Source: Bradyrhizobium sp. CCBAU 53421
GTDB lineage: Bacteria; Pseudomonadota; Alphaproteobacteria; Rhizobiales; Xanthobacteraceae
Assembly: GCF_015291625.1 (NCBI RefSeq)
Contig: NZ_CP030047.1
Location: 9,108,501 to 9,172,500, forward strand
Direction of reading: 5' to 3'
Length of the DNA: 64,000 bases
A model generated the notes under the pieces. It was not told the origin of the DNA. It ran no database searches and saw nothing but the letters and a program-made list of their open reading frames with translations. Below, piece after piece: positions 33,633-44,149 of the stretch. The stretch's first letter is position 1. Each line of letters starts with the position of its first letter. The translations under genes were made by a program, and so were the position numbers.

Positions 33633-36359
33633 ATGACCATTCAGCAGCCCATCCCCGTTCCGCCCGAAGCCACTCCCGCCGAGGCGCCGTCGCGCGTCAC
33701 GCCGATGATGGAACAGTATCTGGAGATCAAGGCCGCCCACCCCGGCCTGCTGCTGTTCTACCGGATGGGCGACTTCTACGAGCTGTTCTTCGAGGATGCC
33801 GAGATCGCCTCCAAAACGCTCGGCATCGTGCTGACCAAGCGCGGCAAGCATCAGGGCATGGACATCCCGATGTGCGGCGTGCCGGTCGAACGCTCCGAGG
33901 ATTACCTGCATCGCCTGATCGGCGCCGGACATCGTGTCGCGGTGTGCGAGCAGACCGAAAATCCCGCGGAGGCAAAAGCCCGCGGCAACAAGAGCGTGGT
34001 CCGCCGTGGCGTGGTGCGGCTGGTGACGCCGGGCACGCTGACCGAAGACACGCTGCTCGACGCCCGCACCAACAATTACCTGATCGCGATCGCGCGCGCC
34101 CGCGGCTCGGCCGGCGCCGACCGGCTCGGGCTTGCGTGGATCGACATCTCGACCTCGGAATTCATGGTGACGGAGTGTTCGACCGCCGAGCTCGCGGCGA
34201 CGCTGGCGCGCATCAACCCGAACGAGGCGATCGTCACCGACGCGCTGTACAGCGACAACGAGCTGGCGCCGACCTTGCGCGAGCTGCCATCGGTGACGCC
34301 GCTGACCCGCGACGTGTTCGACAGCGCCACCGCCGAGCGGCGGCTGTGCGACTATTTTGCGGTCGCGACCATGGACGGCCTGTCCGCGATGTCGCGGCTG
34401 GAGGCAACCGCCGCGGCCGCCGCCGTCACCTATATCGACCGCACCCAAGTCGGCAAACGCCCGCCGCTGTCGCCGCCGGCGCGCGAGGCCGCCGGCACCA
34501 CGATGGCGATCGATCCGGCGACCCGCGCCAATCTCGAACTGACGCGCACGCTTGGCGGCGAGCGCCGCGGCTCGCTGCTCGATGCGATCGACTGCACCGT
34601 CACCGCGGCGGGCTCACGCCTGTTGGCGCAGCGGCTTGCCGCGCCGCTCACCGATGTCGCCGTGATTGCGCGACGGCTCGATGCCGTCTCAGCCTTCGTT
34701 GCTGACACCGCGGCACGCGAGGACGTCAGGACCGTGCTGCGCGCGGCGCCCGACATGTCGCGCGCGCTGGCGCGGCTCTCGGTCGGCCGCGGCGGCCCGC
34801 GCGATCTCGCCAGCCTGCGCGACGGCATCCTGGCCGCCGACCAGGCGCTGGAGCTGCTGGCGCAGCTTGCCAATCCGCCGGCCGAGGTTTCGACCGTGAT
34901 GGCGGCGTTGCAGCGCCCCTCGCGCGATCTGGCGAAGGAATTCACGCGGGCGCTCTCCGAACAGCTGCCGCTGATCAAGCGCGACGGCGGCTTCGTCCGC
35001 GAGGGCTATGAGGCCGCGCTCGACGAAAGCCGCAATTTGCGCGACGCCTCGCGCCTCGTGGTCGCCGCGATGCAGGCGCGCTATGCCGAGGACACCGGCA
35101 TCAAGACGCTGAAGATCCGGCACAACAATGTGCTCGGCTATTTCGTCGAGGTCACCGCGCAGCACGGCGACAAGCTGTTCGCGCCGCCGCTGAATGCGAC
35201 CTTCATCCATCGCCAGACGCTGGCCGGACAGGTTCGTTTCACCACCGCCGAGCTCGGCGAGACCGAGGCCAAGATCGCCAATGCCGGCGAGCGCGCGCTC
35301 AACCTCGAGCTCGAGATCTTCGAGCGGCTGAGCGCGATGGCGCTCGCCGCCAGCGACGACCTGCGCAACGCCGCGCATGCCTTTGCGATGCTCGATGTCG
35401 CGACCTCGCTGGCGAAGCTTGCGATCGACGACAATTACGTGCGGCCCGACGTCGACTCTTCGCTCGGCTTTGCGATCGAGGGCGGCCGCCATCCGGTGGT
35501 CGAGCAGGCGCTGAAGCGCGACGGCCAGCCGTTCATCGCCAATGCCTGCGATCTCTCCCCCGCACCCGGACAAAAATCCGGCCAGCTCTGGCTGATCACC
35601 GGTCCGAACATGGCCGGCAAATCGACCTTCCTGCGCCAGAACGCGCTGATCGCGCTGCTGGCGCAGATCGGCTCCTACGTGCCGGCGTCGCGCGCGCGGC
35701 TCGGCATCGTCGACCGGCTGTTCTCGCGCGTCGGCGCCGCCGACGATCTGGCGCGCGGCCGCTCGACCTTCATGGTCGAGATGGTCGAGACCGCCGTGAT
35801 CCTGAACCAGGCGAGCGAACGGTCGCTGGTGATCCTCGACGAGATCGGCCGCGGCACCGCGACCTTCGACGGCCTGTCGATCGCCTGGGCCGCGATCGAG
35901 CACCTGCATGAGAGCAACCGCTGCCGCACGCTGTTTGCCACCCACTATCACGAGCTGACCGCGCTTTCGGCCAAACTGCCGCGAATGTTCAACGCCACGG
36001 TGCGCGTGAAGGAGTGGCAGGGCGACGTCGTGTTCCTGCACGAGGTGCTGCCCGGCTCGGCCGACCGCTCCTACGGCATCCAGGTCGCAAAACTCGCCGG
36101 CCTGCCGCCTGCGGTGATCACGCGCGCCAAATCGGTGCTGGCCAAACTCGAAGCCCAGGACCGCGGCCAGACCGCGCGCGCTCTGGTCGACGATCTGCCG
36201 CTGTTCGCCGTCCCCTCCCGCGCTGCCACCGAGGACAAGCCGCCGAGCGAGGCCGATCTGCTGGTCGAGGCGGTGAAGGCGCTGCACCCCGACGAGATGT
36301 CGCCGCGCGAGGCGCTGGATGCGCTCTATGCGCTGCGAGCGAAGCTGCCGAAGGGGTAG
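33633..36359 (+). CDS. mutS: DNA mismatch repair ATPase
   Basis: 908 aa, full length. The N-terminal mismatch-binding domain has [15 protein letters not shown] with the Phe-X-Glu-type contact region. The C-terminal ABC-type ATPase has Walker [10 protein letters not shown] at 657-665 and the Walker B region [11 protein letters not shown] near 732-742, followed by ATHYHEL. It recognises base mismatches and small loops, then recruits MutL. It stands alone, divergent from pcaF across 214 bp with no other gene seen. Confidence 0.97.
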   Translation: MTIQQPIPVPPEATPAEAPSRVTPMMEQYLEIKAAHPGLLLFYRMGDFYELFFEDAEIASKTLGIVLTKRGKHQGMDIPMCGVPVERSEDYLHRLIGAGHRVAVCEQTENPAEAKARGNKSVVRRGVVRLVTPGTLTEDTLLDARTNNYLIAIARARGSAGADRLGLAWIDISTSEFMVTECSTAELAATLARINPNEAIVTDALYSDNELAPTLRELPSVTPLTRDVFDSATAERRLCDYFAVATMDGLSAMSRLEATAAAAAVTYIDRTQVGKRPPLSPPAREAAGTTMAIDPATRANLELTRTLGGERRGSLLDAIDCTVTAAGSRLLAQRLAAPLTDVAVIARRLDAVSAFVADTAAREDVRTVLRAAPDMSRALARLSVGRGGPRDLASLRDGILAADQALELLAQLANPPAEVSTVMAALQRPSRDLAKEFTRALSEQLPLIKRDGGFVREGYEAALDESRNLRDASRLVVAAMQARYAEDTGIKTLKIRHNNVLGYFVEVTAQHGDKLFAPPLNATFIHRQTLAGQVRFTTAELGETEAKIANAGERALNLELEIFERLSAMALAASDDLRNAAHAFAMLDVATSLAKLAIDDNYVRPDVDSSLGFAIEGGRHPVVEQALKRDGQPFIANACDLSPAPGQKSGQLWLITGPNMAGKSTFLRQNALIALLAQIGSYVPASRARLGIVDRLFSRVGAADDLARGRSTFMVEMVETAVILNQASERSLVILDEIGRGTATFDGLSIAWAAIEHLHESNRCRTLFATHYHELTALSAKLPRMFNATVRVKEWQGDVVFLHEVLPGSADRSYGIQVAKLAGLPPAVITRAKSVLAKLEAQDRGQTARALVDDLPLFAVPSRAATEDKPPSEADLLVEAVKALHPDEMSPREALDALYALRAKLPKG

Positions 36360-36363
36360 CCGC

Positions 36364-36486
36364 GTAGCCCGGATGCAGCGAAGCGAAATCCGGGAACGCC
36401 TTTTCCAATTGCACCACTGCCCCGGATTGCGCGGAGCCCGTCATCGGGCGCGCGTTCGCGCGACCCGTTGGCTTCATCCGGGCTAC
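36364..36486. repeat. Long inverted repeat, GTAGCCCGGATG type
   Basis: Left arm GTAGCCCGGATGCAGCGAAG and right arm end CTTCATCCGGGCTAC, with inner GCGCGCGTTCGCGCG stem. A partial copy is at 14450. It begins five bases after the mutS stop. Confidence 0.75.
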
Positions 36487-36489
36487 GGC

Positions 36490-36625
36490 TCTCCCTTCTC
36501 CTTCCCCCTGAAAGGGGGAAGGTCGGGATGGGGGTCAGCCGCAAGCGACACCGTTTGCGGAACGAGCAGATCCCCACCCGCTTTGCTCTGCGAGCAAAGC
36601 GACCTCCCCTTTTCAAGGGGAGGTT
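36490..36625. repeat. Long inverted repeat, CTTCCCCCTTT type
   Basis: Left part TCCCCCTGAAAGGGGGAAGG and right part CCTCCCCTTTTCAAGGGGAG each form a stem; inner arms GCAAGCG/CGCTTTGC pair loosely. It ends at the stop of the convergent membrane-protein gene, so it may terminate both mutS and that gene. Confidence 0.65.
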
Positions 36626-37427
36626 AAGACGCCTTCACGGCGTTCCTTCGCCCGATCTGCCACAGTGCCAGATTCCAGATGATGCAGGTGGCGAGCGCGC
36701 AGCAGAGGCCGATTGGCGAGCCGAATTGCGCGACCGCGACATGCAGCACGGCGATGCCGAGGCCGAAGCCGAGCAGGCCCCAGGCGCTGTTGGCGAGCAC
36801 GGCGGCGGTGGCGGGGCCGCCGATCCGCGGATGCAGGATCAGCATCATCGAGGAGAACACGATCGGAAACAGCGCGATCACGCCGGTGACGCGTGGACCG
36901 ACCCAGGTCGACGCGGTGACCACCGTGCCGACCAGGCTCGCGACCAGCGCGGCGCGCAGTGGAATGTCGTACCAGCGCCGCGCGATCAGTGGCATTTTCG
37001 CGACGTGCCGATAAGGCTTGAGCAGCGGGATGCAGATCGCAAACGCAATGGCATTGAGGATCAGCCCGCCGGCGAGCGTCCACGCGAACTGGCGGATGAT
37101 GGTGCCGAGCACGAGCCACAGCGCGATCGCGCTTCCCGCGCTGATCCACATGCTGAAGCGCTGCGCCAGCACCGCATAGGTGAGGCCCATGAAGATCGTC
37201 GCGGCGTTGACCGGCAGGCTCGACAGCGCGCCCTCGGCGATGAAGGCGGCGTCATGGTCGAGCGCAAGGAAGGTGTAGGACGGCCCGGCCGAGATCGGCA
37301 GGGTTGCGATCAGCGCGCCGATCACCGGCCCCGACCGTTCCGTGATGATGGACGCGCTGACCACGAAGGCGGCCGCAACCGCCATGCGCAGCACCAGGAG
37401 CAGGACGAAGTGGAGTTCGGGGGACAT
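36624..37427 (-). CDS. Integral membrane protein, unknown function
   Basis: 267 aa with about eight hydrophobic segments and short loops, so an inner-membrane protein. Readable features are an Asp-His-Asp triplet (ALDHDAAF) between helices 2 and 3, a central cytosolic loop with KPYRHVAKMPLIARRW, and FPIVFSSMMLILHPRIGG. I do not recognise a transporter family with certainty. It is a single gene, convergent with mutS and followed upstream by the OsmC gene on the same strand after a repeat. Confidence 0.7.
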   Translation of the reverse strand: MSPELHFVLLLVLRMAVAAAFVVSASIITERSGPVIGALIATLPISAGPSYTFLALDHDAAFIAEGALSSLPVNAATIFMGLTYAVLAQRFSMWISAGSAIALWLVLGTIIRQFAWTLAGGLILNAIAFAICIPLLKPYRHVAKMPLIARRWYDIPLRAALVASLVGTVVTASTWVGPRVTGVIALFPIVFSSMMLILHPRIGGPATAAVLANSAWGLLGFGLGIAVLHVAVAQFGSPIGLCCALATCIIWNLALWQIGRRNAVKAS

Positions 37428-37432
37428 CGAGC

Positions 37433-37553
37433 GTCGTCCCGGCGCAGGCCGGGACCCATAACCACGAATGGGCGTGAGGAGCGAAAGCCGTCGGACAGCG
37501 CGGCTTGAACCGAGAGAACACAGCGTATGGGTCCCGGCTTTCGACGGGACGAC
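37433..37553. repeat. Long inverted repeat, GTCGTCC type
   Basis: Left arm GTCGTCCCGGCGCAGGCCGG and right arm CCCGGCTTTCGACGGGACGA, both followed or preceded by ACCCATA/TATGGGT. Second copy of the 17190-17310 element. Confidence 0.8.
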
Positions 37554-37569
37554 ACCGGTGAAGGGGCAG

Positions 37570-38079
37570 CTACACCCGCTGCATCGTCACCGACACCTTC
37601 GGGCCGTTCTTGATGGTCTGATAGACCACGCAATATCGCTCGGTGAGTTTCAGCAAGAGATCGAGCTTGTCTTGCGGCGCGTCGGTGCCGATGTCGAAGC
37701 GCAGGCGGATCTCGCGGAAGCCGACCGGCGTCTCCTTGTCGACGCCGAGCGTGCCGCGGAAATCGAGATCGCCTTCGGCGAACACATTGCCGACCTTCAG
37801 CGGCACCTCGACGGCGGTGGCGACCGACTTCAGCGTGACGCCGGCGCAGGCGACCAGCGCCTCCAGCAGCATATCGCCGGAGCAGAGCTCGAGCCCGGAG
37901 CCGCCGGTGGCCGGATGCAGGCCGGCGACCGCGAGCGCGCGGCCGGTCTCGACCTTGCAGGAGATGCTCTCATTGTCGATCGAGCCCTTGGCCTTCAGCG
38001 TGATCACGGCGGCCTGGGGATCGGTCTTGTAGCGCTCCTTGATCGGAGCCTGCATTGCGCGGAGTTCGGCGGAGTCCAT
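37570..38079 (-). CDS. OsmC-family protein
   Basis: 169 aa. The OsmC fold carries two cysteines that reduce organic hydroperoxides in Ohr/OsmC enzymes: one in LVACAGVTLKS near residue 79 and one in ERYCVVYQTI near 149. Both are in the expected places, with Glu in LLEALVACAG. The generic OsmC call is firm; Ohr versus OsmC versus the YhfA type is not. No signal peptide. It sits alone between repeat elements, ahead of the membrane-protein gene. Confidence 0.87.
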   Translation of the reverse strand: MDSAELRAMQAPIKERYKTDPQAAVITLKAKGSIDNESISCKVETGRALAVAGLHPATGGSGLELCSGDMLLEALVACAGVTLKSVATAVEVPLKVGNVFAEGDLDFRGTLGVDKETPVGFREIRLRFDIGTDAPQDKLDLLLKLTERYCVVYQTIKNGPKVSVTMQRV

Positions 38080-38137
38080 GGGTCTGCTCCCGGCTGTTCT
38101 TCTTAGCCTTCGGATGTAAGGCCTTGGAGCGCCGATG

Positions 38138-38923
38138 TCACCACCACATCGCCTCGCCGGCGCTGGATTTGTCGGTGACGTCGCGCACCGAACGGTCCAG
38201 CGAGCGGTCGAGCGCGGTCAGCACGCGGCGCTTGAAGGTGTCGAACAGCTCCGATTTGCGGTCGCGCGGCCGCGCCAGATTAATGGTGATCTGCTCGAAC
38301 AACCGGCCCGGCCGCGGCCGCATCACCAGCACGCGGTCGGCCAGCACCACCGCCTCGTCGACGTCATGGGTGACCAGGATCAGGGTCGGCCGCGTGTCGG
38401 CCCAGAGATCGAGCAGGTGATCCTGCAGATCGCGCCGGGTGAAGGCATCGAGGGCCGAGAACGGCTCGTCGAGCAGCAGCACTTCGGGCTGCGGCACCAG
38501 TGCGCGGGCGATCGCGACCCGCTGCGCCTGCCCGCCGGACAGCTCACGCGGCCAGGCCGCCGCCTTGTCGGCGAGACCGACGCGGGCCAGCGCTGCCGCG
38601 ATCCGCTCGCGCCTGACGTCGGCGGGAAGGTCGGCGAGACCGAAGCCGATATTGTCGGCGACGCTGAGCCAGGGCAGCAGACGCGGCTCCTGGAAGATGA
38701 TGCCGATCTTGGCATGCGGCGAAGATATCACCGCATTGTCGAGCGTCACGCTGCCGGTGCTGGCGCGATCGAGGCCGGCGATGGCGCGCAGCAAAGTCGA
38801 CTTGCCGCAACCGGAGCCGCCGATGATGGCGATGATCTCGCCGGGCGAAATCTCGGCCGAGAAGCGCTCCAGCGCGTGCACGCCGTTCGGATAGGTCTTG
38901 CCGACTTCTTTGAGCGCCAGCAT
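38138..38923 (-). CDS. ssuB: ABC transporter ATPase, sulfonate/nitrate/taurine type
   Basis: 261 aa from the ATG at 38923, which overlaps the permease stop by one base (TGATG). Walker A GGSGCGKST at 35-43, Q-loop FQEPRLLP near 77-84, signature LSGGQ at 128-132, Walker B VLLLDEP at 148-154 and the His of LVTHDVDEA. It powers uptake by the permease and binding protein encoded upstream on the same strand. The symbol reflects the SsuABC-like class; the substrate (sulfonate, nitrate or taurine) is not proven. Confidence 0.88.
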   Translation of the reverse strand: MLALKEVGKTYPNGVHALERFSAEISPGEIIAIIGGSGCGKSTLLRAIAGLDRASTGSVTLDNAVISSPHAKIGIIFQEPRLLPWLSVADNIGFGLADLPADVRRERIAAALARVGLADKAAAWPRELSGGQAQRVAIARALVPQPEVLLLDEPFSALDAFTRRDLQDHLLDLWADTRPTLILVTHDVDEAVVLADRVLVMRPRPGRLFEQITINLARPRDRKSELFDTFKRRVLTALDRSLDRSVRDVTDKSSAGEAMWW

Positions 38924-39759
38924 CACTGCCCTCCCCGCGCGCCGAACGCGTCCTGCCAGCGCAGCAGCGGCGCGGCCGCAACTTCGATCAGCCAGTCGGT
39001 GAGCTTGCCGAGGATCGCGAAGATGACGATCGCGGCGAGGATCTGCGCCGGCTTGCCGAGTTGCTGGCCGTCGAGCAGGAGATAACCGAGGCCTTCGGAC
39101 GCGCCGATCAATTCGGCCGCGACCACGAACATCCACCCCAAGCCAAGCCCGACCCTGAGCGCCACCACATAGGCCGGCAGCACCGCCGGCAACAGGATGC
39201 GGCGGATCATGGCGGGTCCGGACAGGCGGAACACGCGGCCGACCTCGACGATCTTGCGATCGACCGACAGGATCGCGCCCATCACGCCGAGATAGATCGG
39301 AAAGAACACGCCGACCGCGATCAGCGCGACCTTCGAGGTCTCGAAGATGCCGAGCCAGAGCACGAACAGCGGCACCCAGGCGAGCGACGGGATCGCGCGC
39401 AGCGCCTGTACGGTCGGATCAAGAAGGCGCTTGGCGAAATCCCAGTAGCCGGAGATCGCGCCCATGATGGTGCCGGCGATGACGCCGAGCGCAAAGCCGG
39501 CGCCGACCCGCCACAAGGTCGCGAGGATGTGCCGCGACAGCTCACCGCTCCTGGCGAGCTCCACGATGGTCTCGAACACCTTTGACGGTGGCGGCACTAG
39601 CCGTCCGTTGGAGTAGCCGAGAGCGACCACGAGTTCCCAGCCCAGCGCGAGCACGACCGGTACCACGAGTCCGAGCGCCGGCCGCGCAAGCCGCGACCAC
39701 CGCGCCGGCGCCGCAGGCGGCGCGGCCGTCTGTTCCAGCGCGGGCAGGTCAACGGTCAT
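38923..39759 (-). CDS. ssuC: ABC transporter permease, sulfonate/nitrate/taurine type
   Basis: 278 aa with about six membrane segments after a Pro-rich N-terminus. The binding-protein-dependent permease (EAA-type) loop is readable as EVGRVFRLSGPAMIRRILLP. It forms the inner-membrane channel for the adjacent ATPase. A repeat of about 130 bp separates its start from the binding-protein gene, which is upstream and on the same strand. Confidence 0.88.
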   Translation of the reverse strand: MTVDLPALEQTAAPPAAPARWSRLARPALGLVVPVVLALGWELVVALGYSNGRLVPPPSKVFETIVELARSGELSRHILATLWRVGAGFALGVIAGTIMGAISGYWDFAKRLLDPTVQALRAIPSLAWVPLFVLWLGIFETSKVALIAVGVFFPIYLGVMGAILSVDRKIVEVGRVFRLSGPAMIRRILLPAVLPAYVVALRVGLGLGWMFVVAAELIGASEGLGYLLLDGQQLGKPAQILAAIVIFAILGKLTDWLIEVAAAPLLRWQDAFGARGGQ

Positions 39760-39830
39760 GGCTATAGCAAGAACTATTCTTCCGGCGGGATTGCAAGGTG
39801 GGTCGAAACGCGAGCTGCGGCGCCTCCTTT

Positions 39831-39959
39831 CCTTCTCCCCTTGTGGGAGAAGGTGGCGCGGACGCAGTCCGCGGCGGATGAGGGGTCTCTATCCGCGGAG
39901 ACAGACCCCTCACCCCGCTTCGCTGCGCGAAGCGACCCTCTCCCACAAGGGGAGAGGGT
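39831..39959. repeat. Long inverted repeat, CCTTCTCCCC type
   Basis: Left arm CTTCTCCCCTTGTGGGAGAA and right arm CTCTCCCACAAGGGGAGAGG, with inner GGATGAGGGGTCT/AGACCCCTCA arms. It lies inside the ABC transporter operon between the binding-protein and permease genes, as does the 21229 copy in the emr operon. Confidence 0.75.
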
Positions 39960-39969
39960 GCAGCGGCGG

Positions 39970-40944
39970 CTAGTTGGTCGGCAGCGGGACCTGGTCGTCG
40001 ATCAGCGCATCCACCGCGGCCTTCACGTCGGTCTTGGCATCGATCACACCCGCCTGTTGCAACGCGAGGCCGGCGGCGAGGATCGATTCCCGCTGCGGAG
40101 CACCGATGCGGCTGTGGGTCAGCTCGGTGCGCTCCTTGAGCTGCTTGTCGACCACGGCGTCCGGCAGTTTCGTCACCGCGATGAAGGTCTTCTTCAGCTC
40201 GTCATAGTTGGCCAGCGAGTATTTCCGCGCTTCCTCATAACTGGCGAGTACCCGGCGAACGATATCCGGATGCGATTTCAAAAACTCCTCACGGACATTG
40301 AGGATGCCCCAGGTGTTGGCGTCGGCCTTGCGGTAGAACAGTTTGGCGCCCTCCTCGACCTCGGCCTGCGCCATCATCGGGTCGAGGCCGGCCCAGGCAT
40401 CGACATCGCCGCGGATCAGCGCGGTCTTGCCGTCGGCGTGCTGCAACAGCACCGTCGTGATGTCCTTTTCGGTCAAACCGGCACCGAGCAGCGCGCGGAC
40501 CAGGAAAATGTGCGGGTCGGTGCCGCGGGTCACCGCGACGCGCTTGCCCTTGAGGTCGGCAACGGAGGTGATCCTGGAGTCCTTGGTGGTGACCAGCGCG
40601 GTCCATTCGGGACGCGAATAGACGTAGACCGACTTGATCGGATTGCCGTTGATCTTCGCGACCAAAGCGGCCGAGCCTGCGGTCGAGCCGAGATCGATCG
40701 AACCGGCATTGAGGAATTCGAGCGCCTTGTTGGAGCCGGCCGACTGCACCCAGACGATGCTGATGCCGTCCTTGGCGAACTCCTTCTCCAGCAGGCCCTT
40801 CTGCTTGAGGACCATCGACACCGGATTGTAGGTCGCCCAGTCGATCCGGATCTCCTTCAGCGCGTCGGCGGCAAACGCCGCGCCGGGCAAAAATGTCGAG
40901 ACCGCGAGCAGCGCGGCGAAGCTGCGCCGGGAAAACTTTTGCAT
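39970..40944 (-). CDS. ssuA: ABC transporter binding protein, sulfonate/nitrate/taurine type
   Basis: 324 aa. A Tat-like leader (FSRRSFAALLAVSTFLPGAA) ends near AFAAD. The fold is the SsuA/NrtA/TauA class: EIRIDWATYNPVSMVLKQKG, then ALEFLNAGSIDLGSTAGSAAL, DLKGKRVAVTRGTDPH and DVDAWAGLDPMMA. It delivers the anion to the permease/ATPase pair. First gene of the three-gene operon; the nearby TauD-type gene at 13521 is too far to argue for a shared substrate. Confidence 0.87.
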   Translation of the reverse strand: MQKFSRRSFAALLAVSTFLPGAAFAADALKEIRIDWATYNPVSMVLKQKGLLEKEFAKDGISIVWVQSAGSNKALEFLNAGSIDLGSTAGSAALVAKINGNPIKSVYVYSRPEWTALVTTKDSRITSVADLKGKRVAVTRGTDPHIFLVRALLGAGLTEKDITTVLLQHADGKTALIRGDVDAWAGLDPMMAQAEVEEGAKLFYRKADANTWGILNVREEFLKSHPDIVRRVLASYEEARKYSLANYDELKKTFIAVTKLPDAVVDKQLKERTELTHSRIGAPQRESILAAGLALQQAGVIDAKTDVKAAVDALIDDQVPLPTN

Positions 40945-41142
40945 TCGTCGACCCCCTCGATCTGATTAAGAAACAATCTTTTAATTCAATGAGTTAGCCT
41001 TGCGGTCAACGAGAAAATCTCTACCCTTTACGAGACGGCGCGAGAACGATCTTGCTCGCGGCGTCGCCAGGAGAGCATGGAGCTGCTGTCATTATACTTT
41101 GGTCCGTGACAGCAACAGCTCCGTCCGATATCGGATGAACGT

Positions 41143-43935
41143 ATGGACAGCGTCGTAGCCGAAGTCCGCCCTGAAGCGGATGATCGTTTCGAGACCGAGC
41201 GGATCACCGCGGCGGTCAATGCACTCGCCGAACAGCATGCCGGCCGTGAGGACCAGTTCCGCGCCGCGATGGCGCAACTGCTCAAGGCCGAGCTGATCGC
41301 GGCGCGCGCCACCGCGCAGGCGCTGCTGTTGAAGGACCGCCACGGCCGGCGCTGTGCCGAGCGGCTCTGCTTCGTTCAGGACGAGATCATCCGCATCCTC
41401 TATGCCGCGGCGACCCGGCATCTCTATCACTCGCCGATCCCCTCGGGCGCCGAGCGCATGGCCGTGGTCGCGACCGGCGGCTATGGCCGCGGGCTGATGG
41501 CGCCGGAATCCGACATCGATCTGCTGTTCATCCTGCCGTACAAGCAGACCGCCTGGGGCGAGCAGGTCGCCGAAGCCATCCTCTATTGTCTCTGGGATAT
41601 GGGACTGAAGGTCGGCCACGCCACGCGCTCGGTCGATGAATCGATCCGCCAAGCGCGCGGCGACATGACGATCCGCACCGCGATCCTGGAAACCAGGTTC
41701 CTGACCGGCGACCAGCCGCTCTATGACGAGCTGGTCGAGCGCTTCGACAAGGAAGTGGTGCAGGGCACCGCGGCGGAATTCGTCACCGCAAAGCTCGCCG
41801 AGCGCGAGGAGCGGCACCGCCGCGCCGGCCAGTCGCGCTATCTGGTCGAACCCAACGTCAAGGACGGCAAGGGCGGCCTGCGCGACCTGCACACGCTGTT
41901 CTGGATCGCCAAATACGTCTACCGCGTGCGCGAGACCGACGAGCTGCTGGAACGCGGCGTGTTCGACGCCCAGGAATACCGCACCTTCCGCCGCTGCGCC
42001 GATTTCCTGTGGTCGGTGCGCTGCAATCTGCACTTCTTCGCCGGACGCGCCGAGGAGCGGCTGTCGTTCGACATGCAGCGCGAGATCGCGGTGCGCCTCG
42101 GTTACACCTCGCATCCCGGCATGCAGGACGTCGAGCGCTTCATGAAGCACTACTTCCTGATCGCGAAAGACGTCGGCGACCTCACCGCGATCCTGTGCGC
42201 CAAGCTCGAGGAGGAGCACAACAAGCCGGCGCCGGTGCTGAGCCGGATGGTGGCGCGGCTGCGGCCCGGCACCAAGCGGCGGCGGGTTAACGGCAGCGAC
42301 GACTTCATCGTCGACAACAACCGCATCAACCTCGCCGCGCCCGACGTCTTCAAGCATGATCCGGTCAATCTGATCCGGATCTTCCGCCTCGCGCAGCAGA
42401 ACAACCTCGCCTTCCATCCCGATGCGATGCGCACGGTGACGCGCTCGTTGAAGCTGATCAACACCCAGCTCCGCGACAACGAGGAAGCCAACCGCCTGTT
42501 CATGGAGATCCTGACCTCCGATAATGCCGAGACCGTGCTGCGGCGGATGAACGAAACCGGCGTGCTCGGCCATTTCATCCGCGCCTTCGGCAAGATCGTC
42601 TCGATGATGCAGTTCAACATGTATCACCACTACACGGTGGACGAGCATCTGATCCGCTGCATCGGCTTCCTGCAGGACATCGAGCGCGGCGGCAACGAGG
42701 AGTTCACGGTCGCCAGCGACCTGTTCCGCAAGATCCGTCCCGAGCACCGCCCGGTGATCTATATCGCGACCCTGCTGCACGACATCGCCAAGGGCAGGCC
42801 GGAAGATCACTCGATCGCCGGCGCCAAGGTGGCGCGGCGGCTGTGCCCGCGGCTCGGCTTCTCCGCGGCCGACACCGAACTGGTGGCCTGGCTGATCGAG
42901 GAGCACCTGACGATGTCCACGGTGGCGCAATCGCGCGATCTGTCGGACCGCAAGACCATCGAGAATTTCGCCGCCGTGGTGCAGTCGGTCGAGCAGATGA
43001 AGCTGCTGACGATCCTGACCACCGCCGACATCCGCGGCGTCGGTCCCGGCGTCTGGAACGGCTGGAAGGCGCAGCTGTTGCGCACGCTGTATTACGAGAC
43101 CGAGCCGGTGCTGACCGGCGGCTTCTCGGAGGTCAACCGTGCCCAGCGCATCGCGGTGGCGCAGGCCGAGTTCCGCCGCGCCTTCACCGAATGGCCGGAG
43201 ACCGAGCTCAACGCCTATATCGGCCGGCACTACCCGGCCTACTGGCTCAAGGTCGAGCTGCAGCGCAAGATCCGCCAGGCGCGCTTCATCCGCGCCAGCG
43301 AGCAGGCCGGCCACAAGCTCGCGATCAATGTCGGCTTCGACGAGATCCGCGCCGTCACCGAGCTCACGATTCTCGCGACCGACCATCCCTGGCTGCTGTC
43401 GATCATCGCGGGCGCCTGCGCCTCCGCCGGCGCCAACATCGTCGACGCGCAGATCTACACCACGACCGACGGCCGCGCGCTCGACACCATCTCGATCTCG
43501 CGCGAATACGACCGCGACGATGACGAGGGCCGCCGCGCGACACGGATCGGCGAGATGATCGAGCAGGTGCTGGAAGGCAAGCTGCGGCTGCCCGAAGCGG
43601 TGGCGAAGCGCGCGGTGCGCAGCAAGGCGCGGCCGTTCATCGTCGAGCCCGAAGTGACCATCAACAACCAGTGGTCCGACCGCTACACCGTGATCGAGGT
43701 CTCCGGCCTCGATCGCCCCGGCCTGCTCTACCAGCTGACCACCGCGATCTCGAAGCTCAACCTCAACATCGCCTCGGCGCATGTCGCGACCTTCGGCGAG
43801 CGCGCCCGCGACGTGTTCTATGTCACCGACCTGCTCGGCGCCCAGATCACCGCGCCGACCCGTCAGGCCGCGATCAAGAGCGCGCTGCTGCATCTGTTGT
43901 CGAGCGAGGACCAGGCGGCGAAGCCGGCGGCCTGA
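41143..43935 (+). CDS. glnD: [Protein-PII] uridylyltransferase / uridylyl-removing enzyme
   Basis: 930 aa. GlnD senses glutamine and uridylylates or deuridylylates PII, linking nitrogen status to glutamine synthetase and NtrC. Nucleotidyltransferase domain: GGYGRG at 112-117 with metal ligands Asp124/Asp126 (ESDIDLLF). HD domain for deuridylylation: His546-Asp547 (LLHDIAKGRPEDHS). Two C-terminal ACT domains bind glutamine (near 735 and 850). Full length with all key residues, so functional. It stands alone, 198 bp from the binding-protein gene which is divergent. Confidence 0.97.
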   Translation: MDSVVAEVRPEADDRFETERITAAVNALAEQHAGREDQFRAAMAQLLKAELIAARATAQALLLKDRHGRRCAERLCFVQDEIIRILYAAATRHLYHSPIPSGAERMAVVATGGYGRGLMAPESDIDLLFILPYKQTAWGEQVAEAILYCLWDMGLKVGHATRSVDESIRQARGDMTIRTAILETRFLTGDQPLYDELVERFDKEVVQGTAAEFVTAKLAEREERHRRAGQSRYLVEPNVKDGKGGLRDLHTLFWIAKYVYRVRETDELLERGVFDAQEYRTFRRCADFLWSVRCNLHFFAGRAEERLSFDMQREIAVRLGYTSHPGMQDVERFMKHYFLIAKDVGDLTAILCAKLEEEHNKPAPVLSRMVARLRPGTKRRRVNGSDDFIVDNNRINLAAPDVFKHDPVNLIRIFRLAQQNNLAFHPDAMRTVTRSLKLINTQLRDNEEANRLFMEILTSDNAETVLRRMNETGVLGHFIRAFGKIVSMMQFNMYHHYTVDEHLIRCIGFLQDIERGGNEEFTVASDLFRKIRPEHRPVIYIATLLHDIAKGRPEDHSIAGAKVARRLCPRLGFSAADTELVAWLIEEHLTMSTVAQSRDLSDRKTIENFAAVVQSVEQMKLLTILTTADIRGVGPGVWNGWKAQLLRTLYYETEPVLTGGFSEVNRAQRIAVAQAEFRRAFTEWPETELNAYIGRHYPAYWLKVELQRKIRQARFIRASEQAGHKLAINVGFDEIRAVTELTILATDHPWLLSIIAGACASAGANIVDAQIYTTTDGRALDTISISREYDRDDDEGRRATRIGEMIEQVLEGKLRLPEAVAKRAVRSKARPFIVEPEVTINNQWSDRYTVIEVSGLDRPGLLYQLTTAISKLNLNIASAHVATFGERARDVFYVTDLLGAQITAPTRQAAIKSALLHLLSSEDQAAKPAA

Positions 43936-43960
43936 CGTTCGCCGGCTTGCCAGCATCAGT

Positions 43961-44068
43961 CCCGTCATCCTGAGGAGCCTGCGAAGCAGGCGTCTCGAAG
44001 GATCGACGGCCACCAGTCGGGCCGATTCATCCTTCGAGGCTCGCTCCGCTCGCACCTCAGGATGACGG
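43961..44068. repeat. Long inverted repeat, CCTGAGGAGC type
   Basis: Arms CCCGTCATCCTGAGGAGCCT and GCTCGCACCTCAGGATGACG, inner CGTCTCGAAGGATCG/CATCCTTCGAGGC arms. It lies between the convergent glnD and glycosyltransferase genes. Confidence 0.85.
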
Positions 44069-44149
44069 CGTTGGAGTTGGCGGCGGACTCACCTCACGGT
44101 TCGACTCGCACCTGCTGGTGAGCCCCGAATGACACTGGGCTGCGCCAGA

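Noticed and set aside
41092..44055. 987-residue minus-strand open frame
   Set aside because: It is antisense to glnD, which has every expected motif. Low-complexity His/Arg/Asp composition is typical of shadow frames in high-GC coding DNA.
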